Assembly: GCA_018261935.1 (NCBI GenBank)
Contig: JAGTRP010000005.1
Location: forward strand, 155,178-219,177
Direction of reading: 5' to 3'
DNA: 64,000 nucleotides
Source: Rhodocyclaceae bacterium
Lineage (GTDB): Bacteria; Pseudomonadota; Gammaproteobacteria; Burkholderiales; Rhodocyclaceae
Shown here: one piece after another, positions 50,134-59,373 of the stretch
Layout: each line of letters begins with the position of its first letter
Numbering within the stretch: position 1 is the first letter of the stretch
Made by a program: the position numbers and the translations under genes
The notes under the pieces: model-generated
Database searches by the model: none
Told to the model about the DNA's origin: nothing
Seen by the model: the letters and a program-made list of their open reading frames with translations, nothing else

Positions 50134-50847
50134 TCAGCCGCCGCGCAAGCGATCGTCGTCGTACGTGACCTCGATTCTGATGATGCTTCCTACCGTCTGT
50201 CCATCCAACTCCCCGGGCTCGAACCGGGCGTGGGAAAAAACGGATCTGGCCGATGCGGCAAATGCCCCGGGAAGCTCGCTTTGCTCGACCTCGACCTCCG
50301 TCACCAGGCCCAGATCGCTGATCCACAGGATCAGAACCACTTTGCCCGAAGCGATAAACCCTCTGATTTCGGGGATATCCAGGTCGATGGGCGCAATGGC
50401 GCGCGGCCGTTTGGTGAGCCTGCTCGCCGGATAGTACCGAAGTCCGGCAAAGGGCAGGCCGGAGGCATCCCTGCCATGATTCTCGACCTCCCTTCCGTCG
50501 GGCCGGGTCTCTTGCTGGTCGCCTGATGGAACGGCCGCCTGGCTGGCCTGGGGTAGCTCTTGAGGCGGCACCTCCGCCGGCGTCGGAAGCGGTTTGCGGT
50601 GCGGGTGGGCGACTCTGGCCAAGGTCGTTGCCAAGAACGCCGGCCCGGTCTTTTTCCCAGGCTCCACCAGGGCCGTTTTTCTGCTTTCACCGAAATAAGG
50701 CAAGACCACGACCGCGCCGTGCAACAGACACGAAATCACCAAGGCAGCAACGAAACGCTGCCGCCCTAAGACACCTCGGCCAGAAAAGTGGAGCAGACGG
50801 GTTCCGTGCAAACGAAATGGCTTAGGGAGGGAATATCGACCATTCAT
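50134..50847 (-). CDS. TonB-like energy transducer protein
   Basis: 237 residues. One N-terminal membrane segment (VAALVISCLLHGAVVVLPY) is followed by a Pro/Gln-rich linker and a C-terminal domain with a TonB-like pattern (VVLILWISDLGLVTEVEVEQS through ARFEPGELDGQTVGSIIRIEV). No exbB or exbD lies nearby, so its partner is elsewhere or it has another use. It is convergent with the patatin gene and divergent from the pilus operon. Confidence 0.8.
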   Translation of the reverse strand: MNGRYSLPKPFRLHGTRLLHFSGRGVLGRQRFVAALVISCLLHGAVVVLPYFGESRKTALVEPGKKTGPAFLATTLARVAHPHRKPLPTPAEVPPQELPQASQAAVPSGDQQETRPDGREVENHGRDASGLPFAGLRYYPASRLTKRPRAIAPIDLDIPEIRGFIASGKVVLILWISDLGLVTEVEVEQSELPGAFAASARSVFSHARFEPGELDGQTVGSIIRIEVTYDDDRLRGG

Positions 50848-50996
50848 ATGCTATATGAGTGCAAAAATACAGTCGTCACCCCATAGACATATCGTACAAT
50901 GCATACCCCTGACAAGTAACTGACCAAAATCCATGTCATCGGGATGCAACCTCATCGCACCCATCGACTATTCAATATTCGAGAATCGAGGTGGAA

Positions 50997-51416
50997 ATGC
51001 AAAAAGGCTTCAGTCTGATCGAGCTCATGGTCGTCGTGGCGGTGATCGGCATCCTGGCCGGCATCGCCTATCCGAACTATACGGACTACGTGATGCGCTC
51101 GAAGATCACCGAGGCGACCGCCAAGCTGTCGGAAAAGCGGGTGCAGATGGAACAGTATTTCCAGGATAACCGCCAGTATGCAAACGCCGCAACGCCCTGC
51201 ACCACAGACTTGTCCGGCCAGAATTTCAACTTTGTCTGCAATGTACCGGATACTGCCAGTTACACCATCACTGCCACCGGCAGGGGATCGATGACTGGTT
51301 TCGTTTATTCCGTGAACCAGCTGAACGGTAAACGGTCCGTGATCACCAATGTTCCCGGCTGGAATACCGACTGCGCGGGATCGGGCTGGGTCACTACAAA
51401 AGGTGGCGCATGCTGA
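50997..51416 (+). CDS. pilE: Type IV pilin PilE-like protein
   Basis: 139 residues from the ATG at 50997 with CGAGGTGGA before it; a GTG two codons earlier is less likely. The prepilin leader is [20 protein letters not shown] with Glu5 present. An N-methylated helix and a C-terminal disulfide pair are expected. It is the first gene of the minor pilin operon, where PilE usually comes last. The 149 bases upstream hold TACAAT at 50894-50899 but no convincing -35 or sigma-54 site. Confidence 0.9.
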   Translation: MQKGFSLIELMVVVAVIGILAGIAYPNYTDYVMRSKITEATAKLSEKRVQMEQYFQDNRQYANAATPCTTDLSGQNFNFVCNVPDTASYTITATGRGSMTGFVYSVNQLNGKRSVITNVPGWNTDCAGSGWVTTKGGAC

Positions 51417-51937
51417 CACCGCGGCCAGCCCAGTCGGGGATGACCCTGATCGAGCTCGTCGTCGGCATAGGCATCCTGGGCGTGCTGTTGGCCCTGTCGG
51501 CGCCCAATTTCACCGCCTGGATCCAGAACAGCAAAATCCGCACCACCGCCGACGCTGCCCAGAACGGCCTCCAGCTGGCACGGGCCGAGGCGGTCCGGCT
51601 CAACGCCCGGGTGCAGCTCGCCCTCGGGGATGGCGCCGACTGGACGGTGGGCTGCGTCACCTCCAGCGCCACCTGCCCCGCCAGCATCCAGGCCCGCTCG
51701 GCGGGAGAAGTCTCCAGCAATGTGGCGGTTAGCCCGGCTCCGGTGACCGTGGTTTTCAACGGACTGGGCAAGGTCGTTTCCGGCAGCGGCGACATCGACA
51801 TAACGAATCCCGCCGGCGGCTCCTGCGCCCCCGCAGGACCGATGCGTTGCCTGCGGGTGAGCGTGTCTGCCGGCGGACAGATCCGCATGTGCGACCCCGA
51901 TACCAACCTGCCCGCCGCCAATCTCCAAAGGTGCTAG
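51410..51937 (+). CDS. fimT: Minor pilin FimT/FimU (GspH-type)
   Basis: 175 residues. The prepilin motif [21 protein letters not shown] has Glu at mature position 5. [18 protein letters not shown] is the GspH/FimT signature. It overlaps the pilE-like stop by 7 bases. FimT/FimU helps prime the pilus and may bind DNA. Confidence 0.9.
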   Translation: MLTPRPAQSGMTLIELVVGIGILGVLLALSAPNFTAWIQNSKIRTTADAAQNGLQLARAEAVRLNARVQLALGDGADWTVGCVTSSATCPASIQARSAGEVSSNVAVSPAPVTVVFNGLGKVVSGSGDIDITNPAGGSCAPAGPMRCLRVSVSAGGQIRMCDPDTNLPAANLQRC

Positions 51938-51938
51938 C

Positions 51939-52370
51939 GTGCCCCGATCCAGCCCCTATCCGAGCACTCACCAGGGGGGCTTCATGTTGCTGGAAGCCCT
52001 CATCGCCATCCTGATCTTTTCCCTGGGCGTCCTTGGCGCCATCGGCATGCAGGCGGTCGCCGTGAAGCAGACCACCGACGCCCGGTACCGCACCGAGGCT
52101 TCCCTGCTGGTCAACCAGTTGATCGGCAGGATGTGGGTGAGCGACCGGACGCCTGCCTCCCTGGCGGCCAACTTCAACACCGGGAATACCAACTACAACA
52201 CCTGGAAGGATGAAGTCCGCCAGACCTTGCCGGGCATCGGCGTCGGCACGGCGCCGACGGTCAATGTGGGCACCGACGGGACCGTCACCATCGTCATCTA
52301 CTGGCGTCTGCCCAGCGATCGTCCGGACGCGCCGCCCCACAACTACACGACAGTGACCCAAATCCGGTGA
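51939..52370 (+). CDS. pilV: Minor pilin PilV
   Basis: 143 residues from a GTG at 51939, one base after the fimT stop. The prepilin site is QGG|FMLLEALIAILIFSLGVLGAIGMQAVAV, matching PilV. It acts in assembly of the minor pilin tip complex. It overlaps pilW by 4 bases (GTGA). Confidence 0.9.
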   Translation: MPRSSPYPSTHQGGFMLLEALIAILIFSLGVLGAIGMQAVAVKQTTDARYRTEASLLVNQLIGRMWVSDRTPASLAANFNTGNTNYNTWKDEVRQTLPGIGVGTAPTVNVGTDGTVTIVIYWRLPSDRPDAPPHNYTTVTQIR

Positions 52371-53440
52371 AGGAAGCAGGATTGTCGCGACCAACCCAGC
52401 CCCCCCCCCAACGAGCTTCTGGCTTCAGCCTGGTGGAAATCATGGTGGCCATGGCCATCGGGATGTTCGGCATCATCATCATGATGCAGCTGTTCGCCCT
52501 GGCCGAGGACCGCAAGCGCACCGCCACCGGGGCCGGCGATGCCATGAGCAATGGCGCCATTGCCCTCTACGGCCTGCAGCGCGACATCCGCCAGGGTGGC
52601 TACGGCTTCAGCGCCCTCAACCTCTTCGCCTGCAACGTGACATTGCCGTCGGCGGCCACCGTCCCCTTGGCACCGCTGATCATCAACCCGGCCACTTCGG
52701 TGATTCCGGCAGGGGATTTCAATAGCGACACCCTCCTGGTCTCTTTCGGGACCGCAAATGGCCAGCCCCAGGGCAACCCCATCTCCGGCCAGACGGGCAA
52801 GGACTACGTCGTCCAGATGCCCTCGGCCTTCGCGGTCAATGACCGGGTGATCGCCGCGACGACCACCTGTCCCGGCAACCTGGTGCTGGACCGGGTGAGC
52901 GCCGTTGGCGGGACGGCCGTCACCGTCGTCAGCGGCCCCGGCGGCTCGACACTCTACAACCTGGGGCCCGCGCCCAAGGTGCTGGCTTATGCCATCCGGG
53001 TCGGCAACCTGACGGTGTGCGACTACCTCGTCAAGAATTGCGGCGATGCGACCAAGACCAGCGATCCGACGGTGTGGGTGCCGGTCGCCAACAACATCGT
53101 CCGCATGAAGGCTCAATACGGACTGGATTCCTCGCCAATGACAGGCGCCGTAGCCTCCTGGAACGCCGCGGCCCCCACCACGCCATCCGCCGCCTGCGGT
53201 TTCGCCCGGGCCCAGGCGGCACGCCTTGCCCTGGTGGCGCGCAACAGCTACTACGACAAGAGCACCGTAACGACCGCATCACCCTCCTGGGCAGGCAGCG
53301 CAAGCAATGCCATCGACCTGACGAAAAAAGCCAATGGCGTCACCATCGATCCGGATTGGCAACACTACCGCTACAACGTCTTCGAGACCGTGGTACCGAT
53401 TCGCAACGTCACCTGGATGGGAGTGCAAGCAGGATGCTAG
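52367..53440 (+). CDS. pilW: Minor pilin PilW
   Basis: 357 residues from the GTG at 52367 overlapping the pilV stop; a TTG at 52382 with AAGGA upstream is an alternative start. The prepilin site is ASG|FSLVEIMVAMAIGMF with Glu5. GAIALYGLQRDIRQGGYG is the PilW signature region. The mature domain is Gly/Thr-rich. It is part of the minor pilin complex with PilV and PilX. Confidence 0.9.
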   Translation: MKEAGLSRPTQPPPQRASGFSLVEIMVAMAIGMFGIIIMMQLFALAEDRKRTATGAGDAMSNGAIALYGLQRDIRQGGYGFSALNLFACNVTLPSAATVPLAPLIINPATSVIPAGDFNSDTLLVSFGTANGQPQGNPISGQTGKDYVVQMPSAFAVNDRVIAATTTCPGNLVLDRVSAVGGTAVTVVSGPGGSTLYNLGPAPKVLAYAIRVGNLTVCDYLVKNCGDATKTSDPTVWVPVANNIVRMKAQYGLDSSPMTGAVASWNAAAPTTPSAACGFARAQAARLALVARNSYYDKSTVTTASPSWAGSASNAIDLTKKANGVTIDPDWQHYRYNVFETVVPIRNVTWMGVQAGC

Positions 53441-54078
53441 CCAAGACGGGGCGCTTTTCCCGGCAAGCGGAATCTCGCGCCAGGCAACGGGGGACGGTGC
53501 TGCTGATCGCGCTGATCGTCCTGGTGGCGATGACCCTGGGCTCCATCGCACTGGTGCGCTCGACCGACACCGCCAATCTCATCGCCGGCAACCTGGCCTT
53601 CCAGCAATCGGCCACCCTGGCGGGGGATACCGGCATTGGAGATGCGGTCAAGTGGCTTGACGACTGCGCCAACAACCGCAATGGCCGCACCGTCGCGTTG
53701 CTCGACAGCGACAGCGCCCTGGACGGCTATGCAGCGGCCGGCAGTGCCGCCGCCAACAACCCGGCGGCGGGCGAATCCTGGGATGCCTACTGGCTTCGGG
53801 TCATCAAGGGGACAAGAGACAGGCAAACGTCCGGCTCGCCCGATGCGGCAGGCAACCGTACCTTCTATGTGATCGACCGCCTGTGCAACTTCGCCGGCTC
53901 GCCCAGCGGCGGCGCAAGCTGCACCGCCTCGCCCGTGGTAACCACGGCCACCGGCAACGAGGAGGAAGCGGGAAGCATCCAGCTCAAAGCCGCCTCGGTG
54001 GTGTACTACCGGATCACGGCCCGCATCGAGGGGCCCAGGAATACCGTCAGCTATGTTCAAACCATGGTGTCCATGTAA
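53434..54078 (+). CDS. pilX: Minor pilin PilX
   Basis: 214 residues from the ATG at 53434, which overlaps the pilW stop. The leader RQRG|TVLLIALIVLVAMTLGSIALVRS has no Glu5, as expected for PilX. The mature part has several Cys. It links the minor pilin tip to PilY1, whose gene follows. Confidence 0.88.
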   Translation: MLAKTGRFSRQAESRARQRGTVLLIALIVLVAMTLGSIALVRSTDTANLIAGNLAFQQSATLAGDTGIGDAVKWLDDCANNRNGRTVALLDSDSALDGYAAAGSAAANNPAAGESWDAYWLRVIKGTRDRQTSGSPDAAGNRTFYVIDRLCNFAGSPSGGASCTASPVVTTATGNEEEAGSIQLKAASVVYYRITARIEGPRNTVSYVQTMVSM

Positions 54079-54147
54079 GTCCGATCCCGGACCATGATTG
54101 ACAGCCGCCCCGCCTCACAACAGATCCACACTGCAGGAAGTGTTGCC

Positions 54148-57100
54148 ATGATCGTCAGCAAACTGCCGAGGAAGCCCGGCCATCTGCTTCTGGCCCTCGT
54201 ATGCGCCGTCAGCGCCCACGCCGGACAGACCGACATTTCCACCATGCCGCTGAACACCTACTCGGCGCCATCGTCCACAGACGTCAAGCCTAATGTGCTC
54301 TTCGTCCTGGATGATTCGGGCAGTATGGACTGGAACTACATGCCTGACTGGGCCAACGACAGACCGCCCAATTACAGCTCCCTTCCCACCTACCTGACCA
54401 AGAACAGCGCCTTCAATGGGGTGGCCTACAACGCCGCGGTCACCTACACGCCACCGGTCATGTACAACGCGGACGGCACCCAGGACACCACGACCTATCC
54501 CAGCCAGACCTCGGCGGCAACATCCGGGTGGACGGCGGTGAAGAACGATGGCTACGGCGTCCAGAGCAACACCACCAGCAACCTGGTCAACAATGCGTAT
54601 TTCTACACCGTCGTGGCCGGCGAGTACTGCGATTCGCCGAGTTTGAGGAACTGCGTCACCTCGAACGTTCCGACGGGAAGCTATACCTATCCCGCCAAAC
54701 TACGCTGGTGCAGTAGCGGCAATCTCTCCACCTGCCGGGCTTCCTGGTACTCGAACAATAAGTATCCCCGCATCCCGGCCCCCCGCACCGCCACCATCAC
54801 GGTGGCGGGGGCCACCAGCACAAGCGTCGCCCATATCACAGTCAACGGCCAGAAAATCCTCTCCGGCGCCACCACCGCGTCCAGCACCGCCAGCACTGTG
54901 GCCAGCGACATCGCCACCAATATCAACAACTGCAGCAACAGCCTGAGCGGCAACTGCACGGTCGCGGGCTACACCGCCACCAGTTCCGGTGCCGTGGTGA
55001 CCATTTTCGCGCCTGGCGCCAGCAGCGACACCCCGATAGTGACGCCCGGCACCGGCTCCATGACTTTCACGGCCACTGCCTTCGCCCGCGGCGCCATTCC
55101 CGACGCCACCCTGCTGGCGACGGGCGGCACCACGAGCAGCACCGTCATTCCTGGCGAGAATCTTCGCACGGCGATCACTTCCAGCGTCACCAGCTACCCC
55201 TATCCGGGCACCAATGCCAAGGCGGCGACACGCACCGATTGTGCCGGCACCACCTGCACCTATGCCGAGGAAATGACCAACTATGCCAACTGGTGGGCCT
55301 ACTACCACACCCGCATGCAGATGATGAAGACGGCAGCCACCAATGCTTTCTCCAAGCTGGATTCGGATGCCGACGTGGCCAACGGCGTGTCTCGCTTCCG
55401 GGTCGGCTATCTCAGCATCAACAACAATACCAATAGCGATTTCCTGAACATCGGCGAGTTCAAGACTTCGCAGAAGCGGAACTGGTATTTGAAGCTCGTC
55501 AGCGCCAATCCGAACAACTCCACCCCCTTGCGGGCCGCCCTGGCGGATGCGGGCCGTCTGTATGCCGGAAAATTGACCGACACCACCCTGAACGGCAGCA
55601 CGGTCACCGATCCGCTGCAGTATTCCTGCCAGCAGAATTACACCATCCTGTCCACCGACGGCTTCTGGAACAGCGGCGCCGGCTACAAGATGGACGGCAC
55701 CACGGCGGTCGGCAACCAGGATGCCGCCTTGCCACGCCCCTACAACGACGGGGGAACAGCTACCCTCCAACGCCAGACCAGCACCCTTCAGAGGCAGACC
55801 ACGCAATGGACGTCCCAAACAATGGGCGTGCTGCAACGGCAGGTCTCCCAGGTAACCAGCAGCACAAGCCAGATCCTCCAGAGCACATCCAACGATCGGG
55901 GGCGCAGCTGGTCCGATTGGAGCCCCACGTCTTCGTGCACCAAGCTTCTCAAGGGTAACAACCAAACCCAATGCCAGACGGTCACCACCGGCCCTACCCC
56001 CATGACTTCCTGTACCGACGTCCCCGCGTCCTCGGCGAACAACTACACAGCGACCACCTGCGGCACGACTGTGATATCCCCCTTCGCAAACGTCTCCACC
56101 TGCGCGGTGACCACCACGCCCGATGCCAACGGTTACACGACCCAGTGCCGGTATGCCTGGCAAGCGACGGCCGGGACGTCCATCTGTTCGCCAGCCTATG
56201 CCCCGAACGACTACAGCAATCCGACCGTATACAAGAATTGCGCCCGGGTGGATGGGCCGTGGGTGAATGCCACCTCCTGCACCGTAAACACGGCGATTGA
56301 TGCCAATGGCATTACGACCCAATGCCAATATACCGGCTGGACCGCTGGTTCCAATGTCACCTCATGCACCGCCGTCTCCCAATCCGCTTCTCCGAACTAC
56401 ACGGTCGGCACGGCGATCCAGTGCCAATCCCTCCCCAGCGGCGGAACCTCCGACACCCTGTCGGACGTCGCCGCCTACTACTACAACACCGACCTGCGGG
56501 ATCCCGACGCCGGCAGGGGAACCGGAACCTGTACCGGACCCACCATCCCGCCAGCCACCACCGCCAATGACCTGTGCGCCAACAACGTGCCCGCCAGCGG
56601 CCTCGACGTAGCCAGCACCCAGCACATGACCACCTTTACCCTCGGCCTGGGGGCCCAGGGCCAGATGGTCTATTCGCCCACTTACTGGAATGACCAGAGC
56701 GGCGATTTCTACGATGTGAAGCAGGGCACGACCGCCAACCCCACCTCCGGCATCTGTTCCTGGCAAAGCAGCGGGCAGTGCAACTGGCCCACCCCGGCGT
56801 CGGATTCCATCAACAATATCGACGACCTCTGGCATGCAGCCGTCAATGGACACGGCGCCTATTTCAGCGCCACCGACCCCTCGACCCTGTCGGGCGCCCT
56901 GTCCAGCACCCTGACGACCATCATGAATACGCCGAGACCTGGCACGGCCGCTGCCGCCGCCAGCAGCAACCCGAATATCAGCACCACCGACAATTACGTC
57001 TTCAGTTCGTCCTACAAGTCGGTGGAATGGTACGGGGAACTTATCCGCCAGCAGTTGTCATCGACCGGGCAACTAAGCAGCCAGCAGTGGTCCGCCATGC

Positions 57101-59061
57101 AGTTGCTCGACTGCGCCACGACCCCTTGGCAGGCCGCCCACAACTATGTGGCCGGGAATATCTACAAGAACGGCAGCACCTGTTACCTGGTCGCGACGGA
57201 CTATGCGTCGGGGGACACCTTCGGCACCACGGATACCGGCAACACCACCGTCATTACCGGCAGCCCCGTCACCCGCACCATTTACACCCAGGGCGGCAGC
57301 GGATTGATTGCCTTCCAGTGGAGCAGCCTGTCCGCCACGCAACAAGCCTATTTCACCAAGCCCCATATTGCCGGCCTGTCCCAATTCTGCGCCACCGGCG
57401 GCACCTGCCTGAACAGCACCCAGCAGAACAACGACACCATCGCCACCGGCGGTGCAGCCGGGGAAGCCCTGGTGAATTTCCTGCGGGGGGATCGCAGCCA
57501 GGAGGGCAACTACTACCGCGTGCGGGTCCACGTCCTGGGGGACATCGTCTCCTCCGAGGCCAGATATGTGAAAGCCCCCCTGTTCAACTACACGGATGCG
57601 GGATACAGCGATTTCAAGACGCTCAATGCTTCCCGCACCGGCACCGTATACGTGGCCGCCAACGACGGCATGCTCCATGCCTTCGATGCATCCAACGGCC
57701 AGGAACGGTGGGCTTACATCCCATCCCTGGTACTGCCCAACATCTACAAGCTGGCAGACACGAACTATTCGGCAAACCACCAGTATTTCGTCGACAATTC
57801 GCCGGAAACGGGCGATATCTGCCCCACTGCCCCCACCACCGCCTGTGCCGACACCGAGTGGAGAACCATCCTGGTGGGGGGGCTGAACCGGGGCGGCAAG
57901 GGCTATTACGCCCTGGACATCACCGACCCCGCCAATCCCGCGCTCCTGTGGGAATTCACGGACCCGAACCTGGGCTACACCTACGGCAATCCAAAGATCA
58001 CCAAGCTGAAGAACGGCACCTGGGTCGTGATCTTCGCTTCCGGCTACAACAATGTGGACGGCGCCAGCCCCGGCGTCGGCCGCCTCTATGTGCTCAATGC
58101 CAGCACCGGGGTTCCGATTGACGCCATGAGCACCGGCATCAGCACCGGCGTCGGCACTTCCGCCACCCCGAGCGGCCTGGCGCGCATCAGCGCCCACGCG
58201 CTGGCGCCCATGACCGACAACACAACAGTCGCCGTGTATGGCGGGGACCTGCTGGGCAACCTCTGGCGTTTCGACGTCAATGGCGACATCGGCGCTGCCG
58301 GTTACGATGCCCAGTTGCTGGTCACCTTCAAGGACGCCTCAGGCCGCGTCCAGCCCGTCACCGCCAAGCCGGTGGTGACCACCGTGAATGGCCGGCCGGT
58401 CGTCTATGCCGGCACCGGCCGCTACCTGGGCGTCACCGACGTGGCCGACACCAACCCGCAGACCTTCTATGCCGTAGTGGATAGACTGGATGCCACCACC
58501 TACGGCAACCCACGGGGGTTGAACAGCGGTTTCATCGCCCAGACATTGACCGCTGGCACCTGCCCTAACAATGCACCGAGCAGCATCTGTTCTCCGGGCC
58601 AAGCCGTTCGCACCAGCAGCAGCAATGCGGTGAGCCTCGGCACCCACAACGGCTGGTATGTGGATTTCCCGACCGGCGGCGAGCGCTCCACCACGGACGC
58701 GACCTTGGCCCTGGGTTCCCTCGTATTTACGACCATCGCTCCCCAGCGCTCCAGCGTCAATGTCTGCGGAGACAACAACACAGACGCCTCGGCCAGCTTC
58801 GCCTATGCCCTGGACTACCTGACCGGGGGTGCCGTGACTACCGCCGCCTCCATCTCCGGCGTCAGTCTGGGCAGCGGCCTGGTGACCCGCCCCGTGCTGG
58901 TCGAACAGGCGGACGGTACCGTCTGGTCGCTGATCCGTACCTCGGGAGGGGGTGGAGACGGAACCGACCTGGGCATCACCGTCACCCTGAAGCCGCCGAT
59001 GAAGCCATCCGTCGGCAGCGGACTCCGCCGGGTTTCGTGGCGTGAGCTGAACATGGAATAA
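54148..59061 (+). CDS. pilY1: Type IV pilus tip adhesin PilY1 with a cysteine-repeat insertion
   Basis: 1637 residues from the ATG at 54148 (AGGAAG before it); the ATG at 54094 would add an unusual leader. A signal peptide ends SAHAG. A von Willebrand A-like domain follows with MIDAS sequence DDSGSMD near residue 60. Between about 539 and 767 there is a Gln/Ser/Thr stretch and three ~55-residue repeats, each with several Cys. The C-terminal beta-propeller starts near VYVAANDGMLHAFDASNG and contains a Ca-binding-like loop (ASGYNNVDG). PilY1 is a tip adhesin and mechanosensor that couples to c-di-GMP. Confidence 0.92.
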   Translation: MIVSKLPRKPGHLLLALVCAVSAHAGQTDISTMPLNTYSAPSSTDVKPNVLFVLDDSGSMDWNYMPDWANDRPPNYSSLPTYLTKNSAFNGVAYNAAVTYTPPVMYNADGTQDTTTYPSQTSAATSGWTAVKNDGYGVQSNTTSNLVNNAYFYTVVAGEYCDSPSLRNCVTSNVPTGSYTYPAKLRWCSSGNLSTCRASWYSNNKYPRIPAPRTATITVAGATSTSVAHITVNGQKILSGATTASSTASTVASDIATNINNCSNSLSGNCTVAGYTATSSGAVVTIFAPGASSDTPIVTPGTGSMTFTATAFARGAIPDATLLATGGTTSSTVIPGENLRTAITSSVTSYPYPGTNAKAATRTDCAGTTCTYAEEMTNYANWWAYYHTRMQMMKTAATNAFSKLDSDADVANGVSRFRVGYLSINNNTNSDFLNIGEFKTSQKRNWYLKLVSANPNNSTPLRAALADAGRLYAGKLTDTTLNGSTVTDPLQYSCQQNYTILSTDGFWNSGAGYKMDGTTAVGNQDAALPRPYNDGGTATLQRQTSTLQRQTTQWTSQTMGVLQRQVSQVTSSTSQILQSTSNDRGRSWSDWSPTSSCTKLLKGNNQTQCQTVTTGPTPMTSCTDVPASSANNYTATTCGTTVISPFANVSTCAVTTTPDANGYTTQCRYAWQATAGTSICSPAYAPNDYSNPTVYKNCARVDGPWVNATSCTVNTAIDANGITTQCQYTGWTAGSNVTSCTAVSQSASPNYTVGTAIQCQSLPSGGTSDTLSDVAAYYYNTDLRDPDAGRGTGTCTGPTIPPATTANDLCANNVPASGLDVASTQHMTTFTLGLGAQGQMVYSPTYWNDQSGDFYDVKQGTTANPTSGICSWQSSGQCNWPTPASDSINNIDDLWHAAVNGHGAYFSATDPSTLSGALSSTLTTIMNTPRPGTAAAAASSNPNISTTDNYVFSSSYKSVEWYGELIRQQLSSTGQLSSQQWSAMQLLDCATTPWQAAHNYVAGNIYKNGSTCYLVATDYASGDTFGTTDTGNTTVITGSPVTRTIYTQGGSGLIAFQWSSLSATQQAYFTKPHIAGLSQFCATGGTCLNSTQQNNDTIATGGAAGEALVNFLRGDRSQEGNYYRVRVHVLGDIVSSEARYVKAPLFNYTDAGYSDFKTLNASRTGTVYVAANDGMLHAFDASNGQERWAYIPSLVLPNIYKLADTNYSANHQYFVDNSPETGDICPTAPTTACADTEWRTILVGGLNRGGKGYYALDITDPANPALLWEFTDPNLGYTYGNPKITKLKNGTWVVIFASGYNNVDGASPGVGRLYVLNASTGVPIDAMSTGISTGVGTSATPSGLARISAHALAPMTDNTTVAVYGGDLLGNLWRFDVNGDIGAAGYDAQLLVTFKDASGRVQPVTAKPVVTTVNGRPVVYAGTGRYLGVTDVADTNPQTFYAVVDRLDATTYGNPRGLNSGFIAQTLTAGTCPNNAPSSICSPGQAVRTSSSNAVSLGTHNGWYVDFPTGGERSTTDATLALGSLVFTTIAPQRSSVNVCGDNNTDASASFAYALDYLTGGAVTTAASISGVSLGSGLVTRPVLVEQADGTVWSLIRTSGGGGDGTDLGITVTLKPPMKPSVGSGLRRVSWRELNME

Positions 59062-59080
59062 GGCCGGACGGCCCGCGGGA

Positions 59081-59118
59081 AGAAGTCCATCAATGGCCGT
59101 CGGCCGGCATGGACTTCT
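59081..59118. terminator. Hairpin between convergent pilY1 and the Met-rich protein gene
   Basis: AGAAGTCCAT (59081-59090) pairs perfectly with ATGGACTTCT (59109-59118) around an inner GGCC-GTC-GGCC stem. It overlaps the last codons of the minus-strand gene. There is no T-run, so it is a weak terminator or a convergent end hairpin. Confidence 0.6.
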
Positions 59119-59365
59119 CCTCCTGCTCCATCCGGGGGGCCATGGTGGCTTCCTTGCTTCTGGCGGCCTTGCGGACATCCCCCTTCATGGAACCTTTCCG
59201 CATCATGCCGGTGGTCATGGGTTCGTCCGGCCTCATCGGCTGGGACACCACGGGAGCCTGCCTGGCGTGTCCTGGGGCCGGCTTTTTCGCAGGCGGCGGC
59301 GATCCCGCCCAGGCCGTCGCGACCAGGATGGCAAGCAGCGGCGCCATCCTCCTGAGCCTTTCCAC
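59090..59365 (-). CDS. mrpX: Small secreted Met-rich protein (MrpX-like)
   Basis: 91 residues from a GTG at 59365, with AGGAGG 4 bases before it. A signal peptide (RMAPLLAILVATAWAG) leads to a polar mature part of about 70 residues. That part contains eight Met among Lys, Arg, Glu and Pro (PMRPDEPMTTGMMRKGSMKG and RMEQEEKSMP). It follows the YedY1-like gene by 8 bases. A Met-rich periplasmic peptide (MrpX) with YedY1 and YedZ1 scavenges hypochlorite in Azospira suillum. Identity with MrpX is inferred from composition, secretion and context, not from an alignment. Confidence 0.65.
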   Translation of the reverse strand: MERLRRMAPLLAILVATAWAGSPPPAKKPAPGHARQAPVVSQPMRPDEPMTTGMMRKGSMKGDVRKAARSKEATMAPRMEQEEKSMPADGH

Positions 59366-59373
59366 ATCGCCTC

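Noticed and set aside
54700..56328. Long minus-strand open frame inside pilY1 (542 codons)
   Set aside because: Low-complexity Gly/Ala/Arg protein typical of a shadow of a GC-rich gene; pilY1 is clearly coding in the other direction.
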